The notes below the pieces were generated by a model, which saw nothing but the letters and a program-made list of their open reading frames with translations, was not told the origin of the DNA and did not search any database. From Oceanihabitans sp. IOP_32 (GTDB lineage: Bacteria > Bacteroidota > Bacteroidia > Flavobacteriales > Flavobacteriaceae), in contig NZ_CP040813.1 of the NCBI RefSeq assembly GCF_009498295.1, positions 3,107,001-3,171,000 of the forward strand: 64,000 nt of DNA. Reading direction: 5' to 3'. A program made the position numbers and the translations under genes. Below, one piece after another: positions 47,201 through 57,792 of the stretch; position 1 is the stretch's first letter; every line of letters starts with the position of its first letter.

Positions 47201-48544
47201 ATGAAAAACAAAACTATAATATTTTGGTTATTCGCATTTACGTTATTTACAGCTTGCGACGATGCGTTGGATGTAAAACCTGAGAATTACTTATTTGAAG
47301 AGCAATTGGTAACAGACGATAAAAGTGCACAAACTTCTTTAGTAGGGGTATATACGCAGCTTAATTCAACCTATATAAGTCAATATTCAGAGCTTCTGCC
47401 CGCATTAATGGCAGGGGAGTTAAGCACTACTAATACGGGTTTTTTCAGAGATGCCTCTCTTAACGATTTCGATCCTAATTCTATTAGCGTTAAGCTTTTT
47501 TATGAGGTCTTTTACGACATTATAAACTCTGCAAATGCAACAATCTCTGGAGTATTAGGAAACGACGCGGTGTCTAAAGTCGAACAAGACAGAATTCTTT
47601 CTGAGGCTTATTTTTTGCGTGCGTTTGGGCATTTTCAGGTCTTGAGATATTTTGGTCAGTTTTTTGATATTAATAGTCCGTACGGAATTGTAATTTTAAA
47701 AGAACTTTCTACTTTCGAAAATAGAGAAAGACCCCGTTTAAGTGTTCAAGAAAGTTACGATTTTATTCTTAAAGATTTAGACGAAAGTATCAGGCTAAAT
47801 GCCCCATTTACTAATAATTTTTATGCTTCAGCTTTGGCGGCAAAGGCTTTTAAAGCAAACGTATTGCTTTATATTGGTGGCGATGCCAATTACACGCAAG
47901 CCATTAATTTAGCTAATGCTGTAATTAATGATGGTAGTGTAACTTTAGAGACAAACTTTGCAGACATTTTTGATAATGGTAATAGTAATGCAGAGGTGAT
48001 TTTTTCGCGTTTTGCCGATAATAGTGCCTCAACTAAAACTGCTTCTTTTTACCAATTACAAAACAAAGCCTCGACTTTAATTAAAAACTATTTACAAAAC
48101 GACCCAAGAGCTACAGACTCTTATAATTCAACTAATAGTAGAATTAAAAAAGTTTATATTCTAGATTTAAAGGGAGGCCCTACAAACTTTATGCGTTTGG
48201 CCGAGCTCTATTTAATAAAAGCAGAGTGTCAAGCCAGATTAAATCTGTTATCTGAGGCCGAAACAACATTAAATTTTGTGAGGCAAAGGGCTTATGGAGC
48301 AATACCACCCGCATTAACTTATAATAACAGTGACGAATTACTCAATTTAATTTTTGAAGAATACGTAAAAGAACTTTGTTTCGAGGCTGGTTCCGTTTGG
48401 TTTTCTGCTGTAAGGCATAACAAGATAGAAACTGTAAATCCTAATGTTTCAAGTACGAACCAATACATATTACCAATACCTCTAAATGAACTTGAATCAA
48501 ACACCTTGTTTGGAGCACAAAACCCTGGCTACGATGGCATATAA
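47201..48544 (+). CDS. RagB/SusD family lipoprotein
   Basis: The 447-residue lipoprotein has a signal peptide ending LFTACD (Cys19), followed by DALDVKPENYLFEEQLVTDD, which matches the SusD N-terminus. TPR-like helices include SEAYFLRAFGHFQVLRYFG, and near the end MRLAELYLIKAECQARLNLL and LCFEAGSVWFSAVRHNK. SusD caps the SusC channel and binds the substrate. It follows susC by 11 bp and is co-transcribed. It is shorter than the 500-570 residues of polysaccharide SusD proteins, which may point to a smaller ligand. Confidence 0.92.
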   Translation: MKNKTIIFWLFAFTLFTACDDALDVKPENYLFEEQLVTDDKSAQTSLVGVYTQLNSTYISQYSELLPALMAGELSTTNTGFFRDASLNDFDPNSISVKLFYEVFYDIINSANATISGVLGNDAVSKVEQDRILSEAYFLRAFGHFQVLRYFGQFFDINSPYGIVILKELSTFENRERPRLSVQESYDFILKDLDESIRLNAPFTNNFYASALAAKAFKANVLLYIGGDANYTQAINLANAVINDGSVTLETNFADIFDNGNSNAEVIFSRFADNSASTKTASFYQLQNKASTLIKNYLQNDPRATDSYNSTNSRIKKVYILDLKGGPTNFMRLAELYLIKAECQARLNLLSEAETTLNFVRQRAYGAIPPALTYNNSDELLNLIFEEYVKELCFEAGSVWFSAVRHNKIETVNPNVSSTNQYILPIPLNELESNTLFGAQNPGYDGI

Positions 48545-48955
48545 TACATTAGAATTTTGAGTTAGTTTTTTAATAGGGCTTTAAATTTTCCCCGAAGGTT
48601 TAGGGCTCTATTTTAAAGATTTTTTATTCATATTATATTTTATGGTGCTACAAAACTTAAAGGAATAGGGCAACGAGGTAATTTGTTCGATTGCTCTCTT
48701 TAGCAATTTATGCTAAGCAAATAAACCACCATGGATTAGAAGTGCATAGTTTCAGAAAAAAACAAAATGCCTTTAAAACCACGTTTCGTCTGTAGTGTTT
48801 AGGCATTAAGAGAGGTTTCATTATTATAAGTTCTATCGCCTCTTAGCACTCTACCGAAATAATCTGTGCTTAAAAGTTTATAGAGATTAAAGTAACTGTA
48901 ATGAAAAATAAGAGTATTAACCTGTAAATCGATAATAACTTTAAAAAGATTTTTA
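48545..48955. other. 411-bp gap after susD
   Basis: No gene is supported. A hairpin with arms AATGCC (48766-48771) and GGCATT (48802-48807), extended imperfectly inward (AAACCAC with GTGTTT), could be an mRNA structure. The rest is AT-rich with no repeat seen elsewhere in the window. Confidence 0.35.
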
Positions 48956-51395
48956 ATGCTCAATAAAAAGAAAATATATAAGAGCTGTTTTGTATGTGTT
49001 TTATTGTTTCATCAATGTGTTTATACACAAATAAGCATAAAAGTACCTACAACTCAAACAAAGAAAGTTACTATTAAAAGTAGAGTAGTCGATACTCAAA
49101 ACGAACCCATTCCATTTGCAAACATTGTGTTTATAAACTTAGAAACCGAAAATAAAATAGGTGTGATTAGCAATGAAGCTGACGGAACATTTACCATAGA
49201 ATTACCCTCTGGCGATTATATTTTAGAAGTTAGCGTTTTAGGCTATTCAAAACACATAAAAAAATACACGTTTACAGCAGACACGTTGTTAGCAGACATT
49301 ATATTTTACGAACAAAATGAACAGTTAGATGAGGTGCTTATTAAAGCGGATATCTCAAAAAATATAAAACACAGTGCCACCACGAGTATGACGGTTAACA
49401 TACAAAATGACTCGTTGTATAAAAAAATATCGACAGCAGATATTTTGACATTACTTCCTGGAGTACAGCTTGATGAAGAAGACAGTGTTAAACTCAAAGG
49501 GGAGTCGGCTACCATTACAATAGATGGTAAGAGGCAAAAGATGAGTACCAAAACCCTAATGATGCTTTTAAAAAGCATTCCAGGCGATCAACTAAAAAAT
49601 ATAGAACTTATTAATACACCCTCTGCAAAACATAGTGGTAGACTAAAAAAAATTATAGATATTAATTTAAAAAAACAACGAAAAGATGGTCTATTAGGGT
49701 CTTTATCAACAATGGTTATTAATGCCGATTTGGCTATTGGGGCTTCTGCAATAATTAATTATAAAACGGGTAAGTTTATTTTCTCGGGTATGTCGAACCC
49801 TTATTCGTATTCTAAAAGGTCAACAAAAGCTTTTGTAGATAGACAATTATTAGATAATAGTTTGTCTTTTATTGAAACTCAAGAAAACATAAGAGAAAGC
49901 CGTAATGGTTTTAATCAATTTGGGGTTGATTACGCCATCAATAAAAAGCATTCTGTATCTGCTACCATGAGTTTGAACAATGGTAGCAATGATAATAATA
50001 CAGATTTTACAACCCATCAGTTTGCCTTTAATACGTTAACCAATCAACAGTTTAATACTAACAGTGATAACATGCAGGACAAGTCTTATGATCTGGATTT
50101 TGCGTATCGTTATGATATTGGGGAGCAAGGCACGCGCTTGGATTTTGCTAGTAGTTACGGCTTTAAAAAAGCAGACTATAGTAATTGGAATGAAAGCGAA
50201 CTTATTGATATACTTAACAATATAACAAGCAATAATACCAATAGAGACACGCAAGAGCAAGAAAATACGCAATACAGTAGCCGATTGGATTACGCTACAC
50301 CATTAAAAGACAAAAAAGGAAAATTTGAAGCTGGTATTAAGTTCGACGATTTAAAAATAACAGATGCTAACCGTTTTGAAAGCTTCGATGCTGATGCTAA
50401 CGCTTTTGAAACAAATCCTAATTTCACTAATGCTTTTATGTATAATGAACAGGTTTATACGAGTTACGCCAGTTTTAATGCCAATCATAAGAAACTAAAA
50501 TATTCCTTAGGTTTAAGGTTAGAGCATGTGGAGACCCAAAGTTTTTCTGAAACCACAAATCAAACATTCCATAATGCATTCACTAATTTTTTACCAGTGG
50601 TAGCCTTAAAATATATGACTAACAAAAAGGAAACCAGTAATATAAATTTATCCTACAGAAAAGGGTATAGTCTTCCGCCATACATTCAATTAAATCCTTT
50701 TGAGAGTTTTGTAAATTCTAATACTATAAAACGCGGAAACCCTGAGTTATCTCAAAGCATTTACCATCTCTTTAGTTTGGGACATACCATAAAAAACAAA
50801 TATTTTTTAACGCTTAACGCCAATTTTTACAACAATTTATTCCAAACCACTCAAATATTGGAAGACGAGCTTACCATTATCTCTTATAAAAATCTAGGAA
50901 CCCGATCGTTGTATAAAGCTAATTTTAGCTCAAGTTTTACTCTATTTCCTTGGTGGCGCTTTAATATAAACCAGGCCTTGAGTTATAGTGTTTTAAAAAA
51001 TGAAGATGTAGATAATAAGGTGTTTAGCTGGTACACCAATTTGGCTAATTCATTTACTTTACCTCATGATGTTGTACTGCGCTTATCAACTTATTTCTAA
51101 TGGAGATTCTAACGGCTTAGATAGCCCAAACAGCTTTATTAGGGTAAACACCAACTTGTCTTTGTCTAAGCGATTTTTAAAAAACAAAGCTTCTGCGCAA
51201 CTGGGCATAGCAGACATTTTTGGAGTAAGCAATAGAATTAAAAGTACAGCCATTATAGACAACACCAGTTATTCTAAAAGAGTAAGCTTACAACGACCAA
51301 TTATCAATTTTAATTTGTCGTATAATTTTTCAGCAGGAAAAAAAATTAAAAAGAAAAATAAAAAATCTAGTGGCGTAGATAGCTCTAGGTTTTAA
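48956..51395 (+). pseudogene. Outer-membrane barrel/TonB-receptor-like gene with a frameshift near the 3' end
   Basis: The first frame (48956-51100) encodes a signal peptide, a carboxypeptidase-regulatory-like domain (about 40-120), a plug-like region (TADILTLLPGVQLDEEDSVK and TITIDGKRQKMS) and most of a barrel of the outer membrane beta-barrel family 3 type. It stops at TAA 51098, within the barrel. A second frame (+1) from about 51080 continues without a break of homology: NGLDSPNSFIRVNTNLSLSK, then IINFNLSYNFSAGKK to the natural end at 51395. One inserted base in the TTATTTC run or loss of a CT dinucleotide would explain it. A sequencing error cannot be excluded. It lies between susD and the M16 gene. 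Confidence 0.8.
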
Positions 51396-51433
51396 ATAAA
51401 AAATCAATACATAAACATTGAAAACGTACCACT

Positions 51434-54259
51434 ATGAAACATCTTAAATACCTCTTACTAGCACTTCTTTTTATAAACGCAAATCCTTTTTTTGCTCAAA
51501 AAGAAGAATTTAGCATTACCAATCTTGATAAAGAAATCCCCATAGATCCTACCGTAAAAACCGGTACATTAAACAACGGTTTAACCTACTACATAAAGCA
51601 TAATGCTAAACCAAAGAATAGGGCAGAGCTCAGGTTGGTTTTAAAAGCGGGCTCTATTTTAGAGGATGAAGACCAACTCGGGCTCGCCCACTTTGTAGAG
51701 CACATGGCATTTAACGGTACGAAAAGTTTTAAAAAAAATGAGCTTATAGATTATTTACAAAGTCTTGGGGTTGAGTTTGGAGCCGATTTAAACGCACACA
51801 CCAGTTTTGATGAGACGGTTTATAAATTATCGGTACCTACAGATCAGAAAACCTTTAATACGGGATTACAGGTATTGCGTGATTGGGCAGATGGTATCAC
51901 GTTTGAAGATGAGGAAATTGACAACGAAAGAGGTATCGTGGCCGAAGAACTAAGAGCTAGACAAGGTGCAGGCATGCGTATGTACTACAAATCCATTCCG
52001 CTAATTACCAACAATTCCAGATATGCCCAGCGATCGCCCATAGGCACATTAGATGTGATTATGAATTCCGATTACGATGCACTAAAACGTTTTTACCGCG
52101 ATTGGTACCGTCCGGATTTAATGGCCTTGGTATTGGTAGGCGATTTTGATGTGCTTGAAACCGAAAAAAAGGTAAAGACCCTTTTTAATAGTCTTCAACC
52201 CCTTAAAAACCCAAGAGAAAGAGTGTATTACAAAATCCCGGAGCATAAAGATCCCGTAGTTGCCGTTATTACAGACAAAGAGGCTACTGGTGCTAGAGTT
52301 TCGCTGTATATTAAAAAAGAAGAAAGCCAGGTAAAAACCTTGCAAGATTATAGGCAAGTGCTTTTAAATCGCTTGTACACTGGTATGTTGCGCCAAAGAT
52401 TAAGTGATGTGGAGTTACAGCCCAATGCACCTTTTTTAGCAACCACTGTTGGAATCGGTAATTTCTTGGGCAATATGGACAGCTATTATTTAAGAGCTAA
52501 TCTTAAAGAGGAAAAAATTACCGAAGGTATTGAGGCCTTGTTCACAGAAAGCGAGCGGGCTAAAAAACACGGTTTTACAACCCCCGAATTAGAACGCTAC
52601 AAACAATTGCTTTTAAACAATGCCGATTTACGCCAAAAAGAAACCGGAAAAATAGGGACAAAATATTATATCGAGCAATATATAGATCATTTTACAGATC
52701 GTAAACCCATTCCAAGTGATGCTTTTGTTTATCAGTTTTACAAAGACGTGTTTCCCACCATTACAGTGGATGAGGTTAATAGCATAAGCGAAAAATGGGT
52801 AAGAGATGATAATATGGCAATCGTTTTAAATGCTGTTGAAAAAGAAAACTTAAAACTACCAACCGAAAACGATATTAAAACCATCCTTAAAAATGTACAG
52901 TTAAAAAACATTGAAGCTTATACCGATACGCTTGGCGATGTTCAATTAATGCCCGTACTTCCAAAACTTGGAAAAATTACGAGCGAAACCTATAATAAAA
53001 AAATAGATGTTACCACCTGGCAACTCGCCAATGGCATTAGGGTAATTGCTAAGCCAACAACGTTTCAAAACGATTTAATTTCTATGAATGGGTATCGTCC
53101 TGGTGGCAGTTCCACAGCTCCAGATTCCCTTTATGTTTCTGCTAGAAACGCTGGGGTAATTATTGGTTCCAGTGGAGTTAATGGCATATCGAAAAATGAC
53201 CTTAAAAAGTTAAATATGGGAAAAACGCTACAGGTAACACCCCGCATCAATTTTTATGACGATCTGATTTCTGGTACGAGTTCATCCAAAGATTTAGAAC
53301 GGATGTTCCAAATGGTACATTTATATTTTACCAAGCCCAATAAAGACGACGCTGTTTTTAATGCCAATAAGGAAAATTTAAAATCTTTATACAAAAACCA
53401 GGATAAAAGTCCAGGACGCTTTTTTGAAAAAAAAATTAGCCAATTCATGACCAACAGTCATCTTAGAGCCATGCCCCAAACCATGCAACAAGTTGAAAAT
53501 GAGCTGAACATCGATGATGCTTATAATTTTTACAAAGAGCGTTTTTCATCAGCCAACGGCTTTACTTTTATTTTTGTGGGTAGTTTTGATATTGAAAACC
53601 TTAAAACATATTCAAGCCAATATTTAGGGAGCCTGCCATCAAACCTAAATGAAGAGAGCACATGGAAAGATACTGGTTTGCGATATACCGAAGGCGTAAT
53701 TAAAAAGACCATTGTAAAAGGTGTGGACGACAAGAGTACAGTAGATATGCGTTTTACAGGAACTTTGGATTTTTCATTAGAAGAAAAGAAGAAATTAAGT
53801 CTATTAGGGAAATTGCTTAAAATTAAACTAACCGAAGAAATGCGTGAAAAAATGGCTGGTGTTTATGGTGTACAGGTTTCTGGTTTTGCTTCAGAGCAAC
53901 CTTATAATTGGTATAGAATGAATATAAGGTTTACCTGCGATCCAGATAATGTAGAACAACTTATAGCCAAGGTTTTTGAGGAAATCAAAAAAATTAAGAA
54001 CAAAGGGGCTACAGAAAAAGATCTTAATAAAATTAAAGAGGCCGAATTGGCAAACGCTAAAGAATATTTAGAGATAAATAGCTATTGGATTTATAAGCTA
54101 AAAGAGGCCCAAGAATATGGTTTAAACCCAGAAGCTATTTTGGATTACAAAAAAACTATCGATAAAATCGATTCTAAAATGTTTCAAGATGCAGCAAACA
54201 CCTATTTTAACACGGATAATTATGCAGAGTTTATTTTAGTACCCGAATTGAAAAAATAG
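51434..54259 (+). CDS. M16 family zinc metallopeptidase
   Basis: The 941-residue protein has a signal peptide (NPFFAQ) and the inverted zinc motif HFVEHMAFNG (His86-Glu89-His90), with the downstream glutamate in EDEEIDNERGIVAEELRARQ. A second, inactive M16 domain follows (from about 520, ITSETYNKKIDVTTWQLANG), so it is the two-domain pitrilysin/insulinase type. It degrades peptides of limited size, probably in the periplasm. It is the last gene of the sigma/FecR/SusCD cluster and likely processes the imported substrate, pointing to peptide-like nutrients. Confidence 0.9.
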   Translation: MKHLKYLLLALLFINANPFFAQKEEFSITNLDKEIPIDPTVKTGTLNNGLTYYIKHNAKPKNRAELRLVLKAGSILEDEDQLGLAHFVEHMAFNGTKSFKKNELIDYLQSLGVEFGADLNAHTSFDETVYKLSVPTDQKTFNTGLQVLRDWADGITFEDEEIDNERGIVAEELRARQGAGMRMYYKSIPLITNNSRYAQRSPIGTLDVIMNSDYDALKRFYRDWYRPDLMALVLVGDFDVLETEKKVKTLFNSLQPLKNPRERVYYKIPEHKDPVVAVITDKEATGARVSLYIKKEESQVKTLQDYRQVLLNRLYTGMLRQRLSDVELQPNAPFLATTVGIGNFLGNMDSYYLRANLKEEKITEGIEALFTESERAKKHGFTTPELERYKQLLLNNADLRQKETGKIGTKYYIEQYIDHFTDRKPIPSDAFVYQFYKDVFPTITVDEVNSISEKWVRDDNMAIVLNAVEKENLKLPTENDIKTILKNVQLKNIEAYTDTLGDVQLMPVLPKLGKITSETYNKKIDVTTWQLANGIRVIAKPTTFQNDLISMNGYRPGGSSTAPDSLYVSARNAGVIIGSSGVNGISKNDLKKLNMGKTLQVTPRINFYDDLISGTSSSKDLERMFQMVHLYFTKPNKDDAVFNANKENLKSLYKNQDKSPGRFFEKKISQFMTNSHLRAMPQTMQQVENELNIDDAYNFYKERFSSANGFTFIFVGSFDIENLKTYSSQYLGSLPSNLNEESTWKDTGLRYTEGVIKKTIVKGVDDKSTVDMRFTGTLDFSLEEKKKLSLLGKLLKIKLTEEMREKMAGVYGVQVSGFASEQPYNWYRMNIRFTCDPDNVEQLIAKVFEEIKKIKNKGATEKDLNKIKEAELANAKEYLEINSYWIYKLKEAQEYGLNPEAILDYKKTIDKIDSKMFQDAANTYFNTDNYAEFILVPELKK

Positions 54260-54419
54260 AATTTATTAAATTTTGGAGCCAGTGGACTTGGGTTTTTGAA
54301 CAAAATAAAGTCCGCCCTTGGTATTTCGAAAATCATATTTTTTACCTTGAGTTTTGAAATCACTAGTGTATGATTAAAAATATTGTAATGCCATTAATCC
54401 TTTTAAAATAAAGAACTTT

Positions 54420-54583
54420 GCACATTTTTTTAAATGTTACCGTACTTATTTGAAACAATTATTAAGATTTAAAGGAGCTATTTTGTTATTTAAAGTACTG
54501 CTGTTTATCAGTTAGTTAGACTCAAGTCTTGGTTCTTATGTCTATTAGCGAAGCGGTCTTATGTCTTTTGTCGGACATTGATG
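54420..54583 (+). repeat. 164-bp intergenic repeat with stem-loop, copy 2
   Basis: This is the second copy of the repeat at 11817-11980, ungapped over 164 bp. The stem (54516-54526 with 54535-54545) has 8 of 11 pairs, including one pair changed A-T to C-G relative to the other copy. It points towards nikR, 137 bp ahead of its start. The rest of the gap between the M16 gene and nikR (from 54260) shows no gene. Confidence 0.75.
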
Positions 54584-54683
54584 TTTTGAAAGATTATAAA
54601 AAAAATTAGTTCTTGTCATATTCTGATGTGCTAAAGCACTTTTAAAAAAACGAAGAACGATTATTTTTATTTAAGCTTTTAAC

Positions 54684-54699
54684 ATTGTAATTTTACAAT
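54684..54699. promoter_or_regulatory. Palindrome ahead of nikR (possible operator or promoter)
   Basis: A perfect 7-bp inverted repeat, ATTGTAA-TT-TTACAAT, sits 21 bp before the nikR start codon. TAATTTTA within it resembles the -7 element. It could be an autoregulatory operator, but the same palindrome is not found upstream of the receptor or nikA genes. Confidence 0.4.
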
Positions 54700-54720
54700 C
54701 TAAACAAATTTAATAAAACC

Positions 54721-55137
54721 ATGTCGAATACTGTAAGATTTGCTATTTCACTTGATCGTGAACTCATGGAAAGCTTCGACCGTGCTATCGATAAGCAAGG
54801 TTATGTTAATCGTTCTGAAGCCGTTCGAGATTTAATACGTGACAGCTTAGTTACTCAAGATTGGGATGAAAAGGAAGAAGCTATTGGTACCATAACTTTG
54901 GTTTATAATCACCATCGCTATTCGTTATCGGAAGAGCTAAACGACAAACAGCACCAACATCACGGATTGATTATTTCGTCGATGCACCTGCATTTAGACC
55001 ATGATAATTGCCTAGAGATTATTGCCGTAAAGGGCAAAGGAAATAAAATACGCCAATTAGCCGACTCCTTAATCAGTATAAAAGGTGTGAAACATGGTAA
55101 ACTAACGCTTACTACGGCTGGAAAGGAGATTTCATAG
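54721..55137 (+). CDS. nikR: Nickel-responsive transcriptional regulator
   Basis: The 138-residue protein has an N-terminal ribbon-helix-helix DNA-binding domain (VRFAISLDRELMESFDRAID, then NRSEAVRDLIRDSL) and a C-terminal ACT-like nickel-binding domain. The high-affinity nickel ligands of E. coli NikR (His76, His87, His89, Cys95) are all present as His78, His89, His91 and Cys97 in HQHHG..MHLHLDHDNC. It would repress nickel uptake when nickel is high. It is convergent with the TonB receptor gene and next to the nik operon, whose control is its likely job. Confidence 0.94.
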   Translation: MSNTVRFAISLDRELMESFDRAIDKQGYVNRSEAVRDLIRDSLVTQDWDEKEEAIGTITLVYNHHRYSLSEELNDKQHQHHGLIISSMHLHLDHDNCLEIIAVKGKGNKIRQLADSLISIKGVKHGKLTLTTAGKEIS

Positions 55138-55175
55138 TTAATCTATTAAACTTACTATGATGAGGATTTTAAAAT

Positions 55176-55212
55176 AAAAAGACCTGATGTTCAAAAAACA
55201 TGAGGTCTTTTT
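55176..55212. terminator. Bidirectional terminator between nikR and the TonB receptor
   Basis: AAAAAGACCTGATGTT and AACATGAGGTCTTTTT form a 16-bp stem with one mismatch and a 5-nt loop. Runs of A and T on either side allow termination in both directions. Confidence 0.88.
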
Positions 55213-55237
55213 ATTTTCTAGAACAATTTCTTAAATT

Positions 55238-57508
55238 TTAGAAATTATAACTCACACCTATCGAAAAATTACGTGGTGCAGAGACAGCATAAGATTGCCC
55301 ATCTGCTGGTCCACCATTATCAAACGCAAAGGTTGAGTAATGCTTATCGAACATGTTGTTTACTTCAACAAAAATCTGTCCACGGTAAGACGAGGTACCA
55401 GCGAAGTTATAAAAAAGCTTAGCATCTGTACGGGTATAGCCATCATAATAGAAAAAGTTGTCTATACCGCTGGCCCATTTCCCAACATCTCTAACATTTA
55501 AGCGTGCTCCAAAACCTGAATTAAAGGTATAATCTAACGAGGCTGTTGTAATGCTTCTTGGAATATTACTAAGTTCTTTACCCACTATAGATTGAACCTG
55601 ATTTTTAGTTATTTCGGTTTTAAAATAGGTAAACGATCCATTAAAATTTAAACGTTTTAAAGGTTCTGCTTTAATGCCAAACTCTAATCCGCGACGTTGT
55701 GTTTCTCCAGCATTTATAAATATGCCAGAGCCTGGAGCAGTCTCATTAATTTCTTTGGTACTGTTTAATATAAAACCAGTTAAATTTAGGCTTAAACGGT
55801 TGTTATGCTCGTATTCTACCCCAGCTTCGTATTGCCAAATTTCAGACGGATCTAAATCTATGTCTTTTTCATAGCGCACAGATCCACCTGGTAATGCGAA
55901 ACCATTAGAAATATTGGCTCTAAAATCAAAACCTTCAAATAATGTAGAGCGAAAGCCGAACTTTGGACTCACGTGCGATAAATCATTTAACGATTTATCT
56001 TCGTTTATGCTACCAGGGTCGAGTATTTCCATATTACCATTGTAAACATCGTAACGAACGCCAATGGTTGGTCTAAAATACGGACTAATATCAAATTCTG
56101 CTTGTCCAAAAGCCGAAAACGATTGCAGTTCATAGAGGCGGTTTTGGTTTAGACTATTTCGTACTCTATTACTCGTATTCCATCTTTCATAGTCTGTATA
56201 TTCGTTATAAAATTCTATACCAGTTATCCAATTTACTTCGGTAGATCCCATAGCGTTTTGTCCATTTAAATTGGCACCTGCTGCATAAACATTTCTAGTG
56301 GCAAAATATTCGCTTTGTCCGCCTACATCAACACCAAATTTTGAAAACCGTTGGAAATCTTGTTGTACCGCATAACCAAAAACAAGCAAACGTAAATCAT
56401 CATTAAAAGAATGGTTTATATCAAGTCGCTCTGAAGCGAAAATTTTACTACCACCATCATTCTCAGCATTTAAAGCTTGATCGTAACGGCGGTTTTTATC
56501 GTTAAACTGTTCTGTTGGAATATATCCTGTACCATTCCAATCGCCACTATACCCCATTAGAGTTAAAGCAATATCGGTGTTATCGGTGAGTTGATAACCT
56601 ACTCGGGCATTTAGATTGCCTTTAAAAAACTTAGAGTTTTCGGTAAAACCATTCGTTCTATAAAGTTGAGCCGCGAAATTGGTTTCTAAGGTTTTCTGTC
56701 CAATTTCGATTGGTTTTCCAAGAGCAAATTGCGCATCAAATGTTTCATAAGAACCACCTTTAAGGCTTAAGTCTTGATAGTCGCCACCTTTTCTTGTTTC
56801 GAAAGCAAGCGTTCCAGCCATTCCAAAACGGCCAAATAGTGCCGAAGATGGGCCTTTATAAACATCAACTTTACTAATATTTAGTGGGATTATGATGTTT
56901 ACATCGGCATAGCCATCACTATGGCTTTCCCCTTCATTTAAGGATACACCATCAATTTCTATAGCCGCTTCACCAGAGTGTCCACCACCATTAAAACCAC
57001 GCAGTACAAACACATCGGCCACACCACCTTGATTATATGCACCAATTTCTACACCTGGTACTTGATTTAAAATTTCAAGTGGATTAGTTAGATGTAACTC
57101 CTTAATGCTTTTTAGGTTTACTGTGCTCACCGATTCTGTTCTATTACGTTTTTTTAATCCAGCACCTTTAACAACAATTTCATTTAATTCTAAAGCCGTT
57201 TCATAAAGCGTTATGTTTACTGTAGTTGCTTTAGAAGCTTCTACATTGAGCGTTTCTCTACAGGTTTGATACCCTATCGCGGTGGCTTCAATAGTATATT
57301 CTCCAGCGGGAATATTAGTGATAACAAAAAGACCGTTTTCATCGGTAAAAGAGCCTTTGTTTGTTCCTAAAACGGCAATACTTACACGATCCATACTCGT
57401 GTTTTTTTGTGATACAATTTTTCCATTAATTTCACCCGTTTCCTGTGCGCTAACGGCTAAAATGGATAGAAATGCCGAGAGACATAAAAGTAGTTTTGAA
57501 AACTTCAT
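55238..57508 (-). CDS. TonB-dependent receptor, probable nickel or nickel-chelate uptake
   Basis: The 756-residue receptor has a signal peptide (LAVSAQ), a carboxypeptidase-regulatory-like domain (about 22-105), a plug with NPLEILNQVPGVEIGAYNQG, VFVLRGFNGGGHSGEAAIEI and VDVYKGPSSALFGRFGMAG, and a barrel ending NFSIGVSYNF. The plug segment has GGHSGEAA and NEGESHSDGY, with histidines. Its position between nikR and nikABCDE gives the nickel assignment; sequence alone would only say siderophore/metal type. It is transcribed separately from nikABCDE (284-bp gap). Confidence 0.82.
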   Translation of the reverse strand: MKFSKLLLCLSAFLSILAVSAQETGEINGKIVSQKNTSMDRVSIAVLGTNKGSFTDENGLFVITNIPAGEYTIEATAIGYQTCRETLNVEASKATTVNITLYETALELNEIVVKGAGLKKRNRTESVSTVNLKSIKELHLTNPLEILNQVPGVEIGAYNQGGVADVFVLRGFNGGGHSGEAAIEIDGVSLNEGESHSDGYADVNIIIPLNISKVDVYKGPSSALFGRFGMAGTLAFETRKGGDYQDLSLKGGSYETFDAQFALGKPIEIGQKTLETNFAAQLYRTNGFTENSKFFKGNLNARVGYQLTDNTDIALTLMGYSGDWNGTGYIPTEQFNDKNRRYDQALNAENDGGSKIFASERLDINHSFNDDLRLLVFGYAVQQDFQRFSKFGVDVGGQSEYFATRNVYAAGANLNGQNAMGSTEVNWITGIEFYNEYTDYERWNTSNRVRNSLNQNRLYELQSFSAFGQAEFDISPYFRPTIGVRYDVYNGNMEILDPGSINEDKSLNDLSHVSPKFGFRSTLFEGFDFRANISNGFALPGGSVRYEKDIDLDPSEIWQYEAGVEYEHNNRLSLNLTGFILNSTKEINETAPGSGIFINAGETQRRGLEFGIKAEPLKRLNFNGSFTYFKTEITKNQVQSIVGKELSNIPRSITTASLDYTFNSGFGARLNVRDVGKWASGIDNFFYYDGYTRTDAKLFYNFAGTSSYRGQIFVEVNNMFDKHYSTFAFDNGGPADGQSYAVSAPRNFSIGVSYNF

Positions 57509-57792
57509 AACAATCTTGTTTTAAATGTTGTGAATAATATTTTTTTAACAATTCGTAATACTTCAAATATAAACGCTAATAATGCTTTAGAAAAGAGAAA
57601 TTCAATTTATTTTATGTGTTTATTTTTTTTTGAATTTATTTACCAAACGTTCTAAGTTCAATTTTTTACAACGTACCAAGACCTTTTAAACACCAAGAAA
57701 TTCAATGCATTATGGTATAAAATGGAATATTAATTTACAGCTTAGTTGATAAATGGGGATATAAACAATCCTGTTGGATTAGTTTCTAAAGG

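Noticed and set aside
51066-51395. Separate small gene downstream of the barrel gene
   Set aside because: Its first residues have no signal and its sequence is the natural C-terminus of the preceding barrel; a frameshift explains it better.
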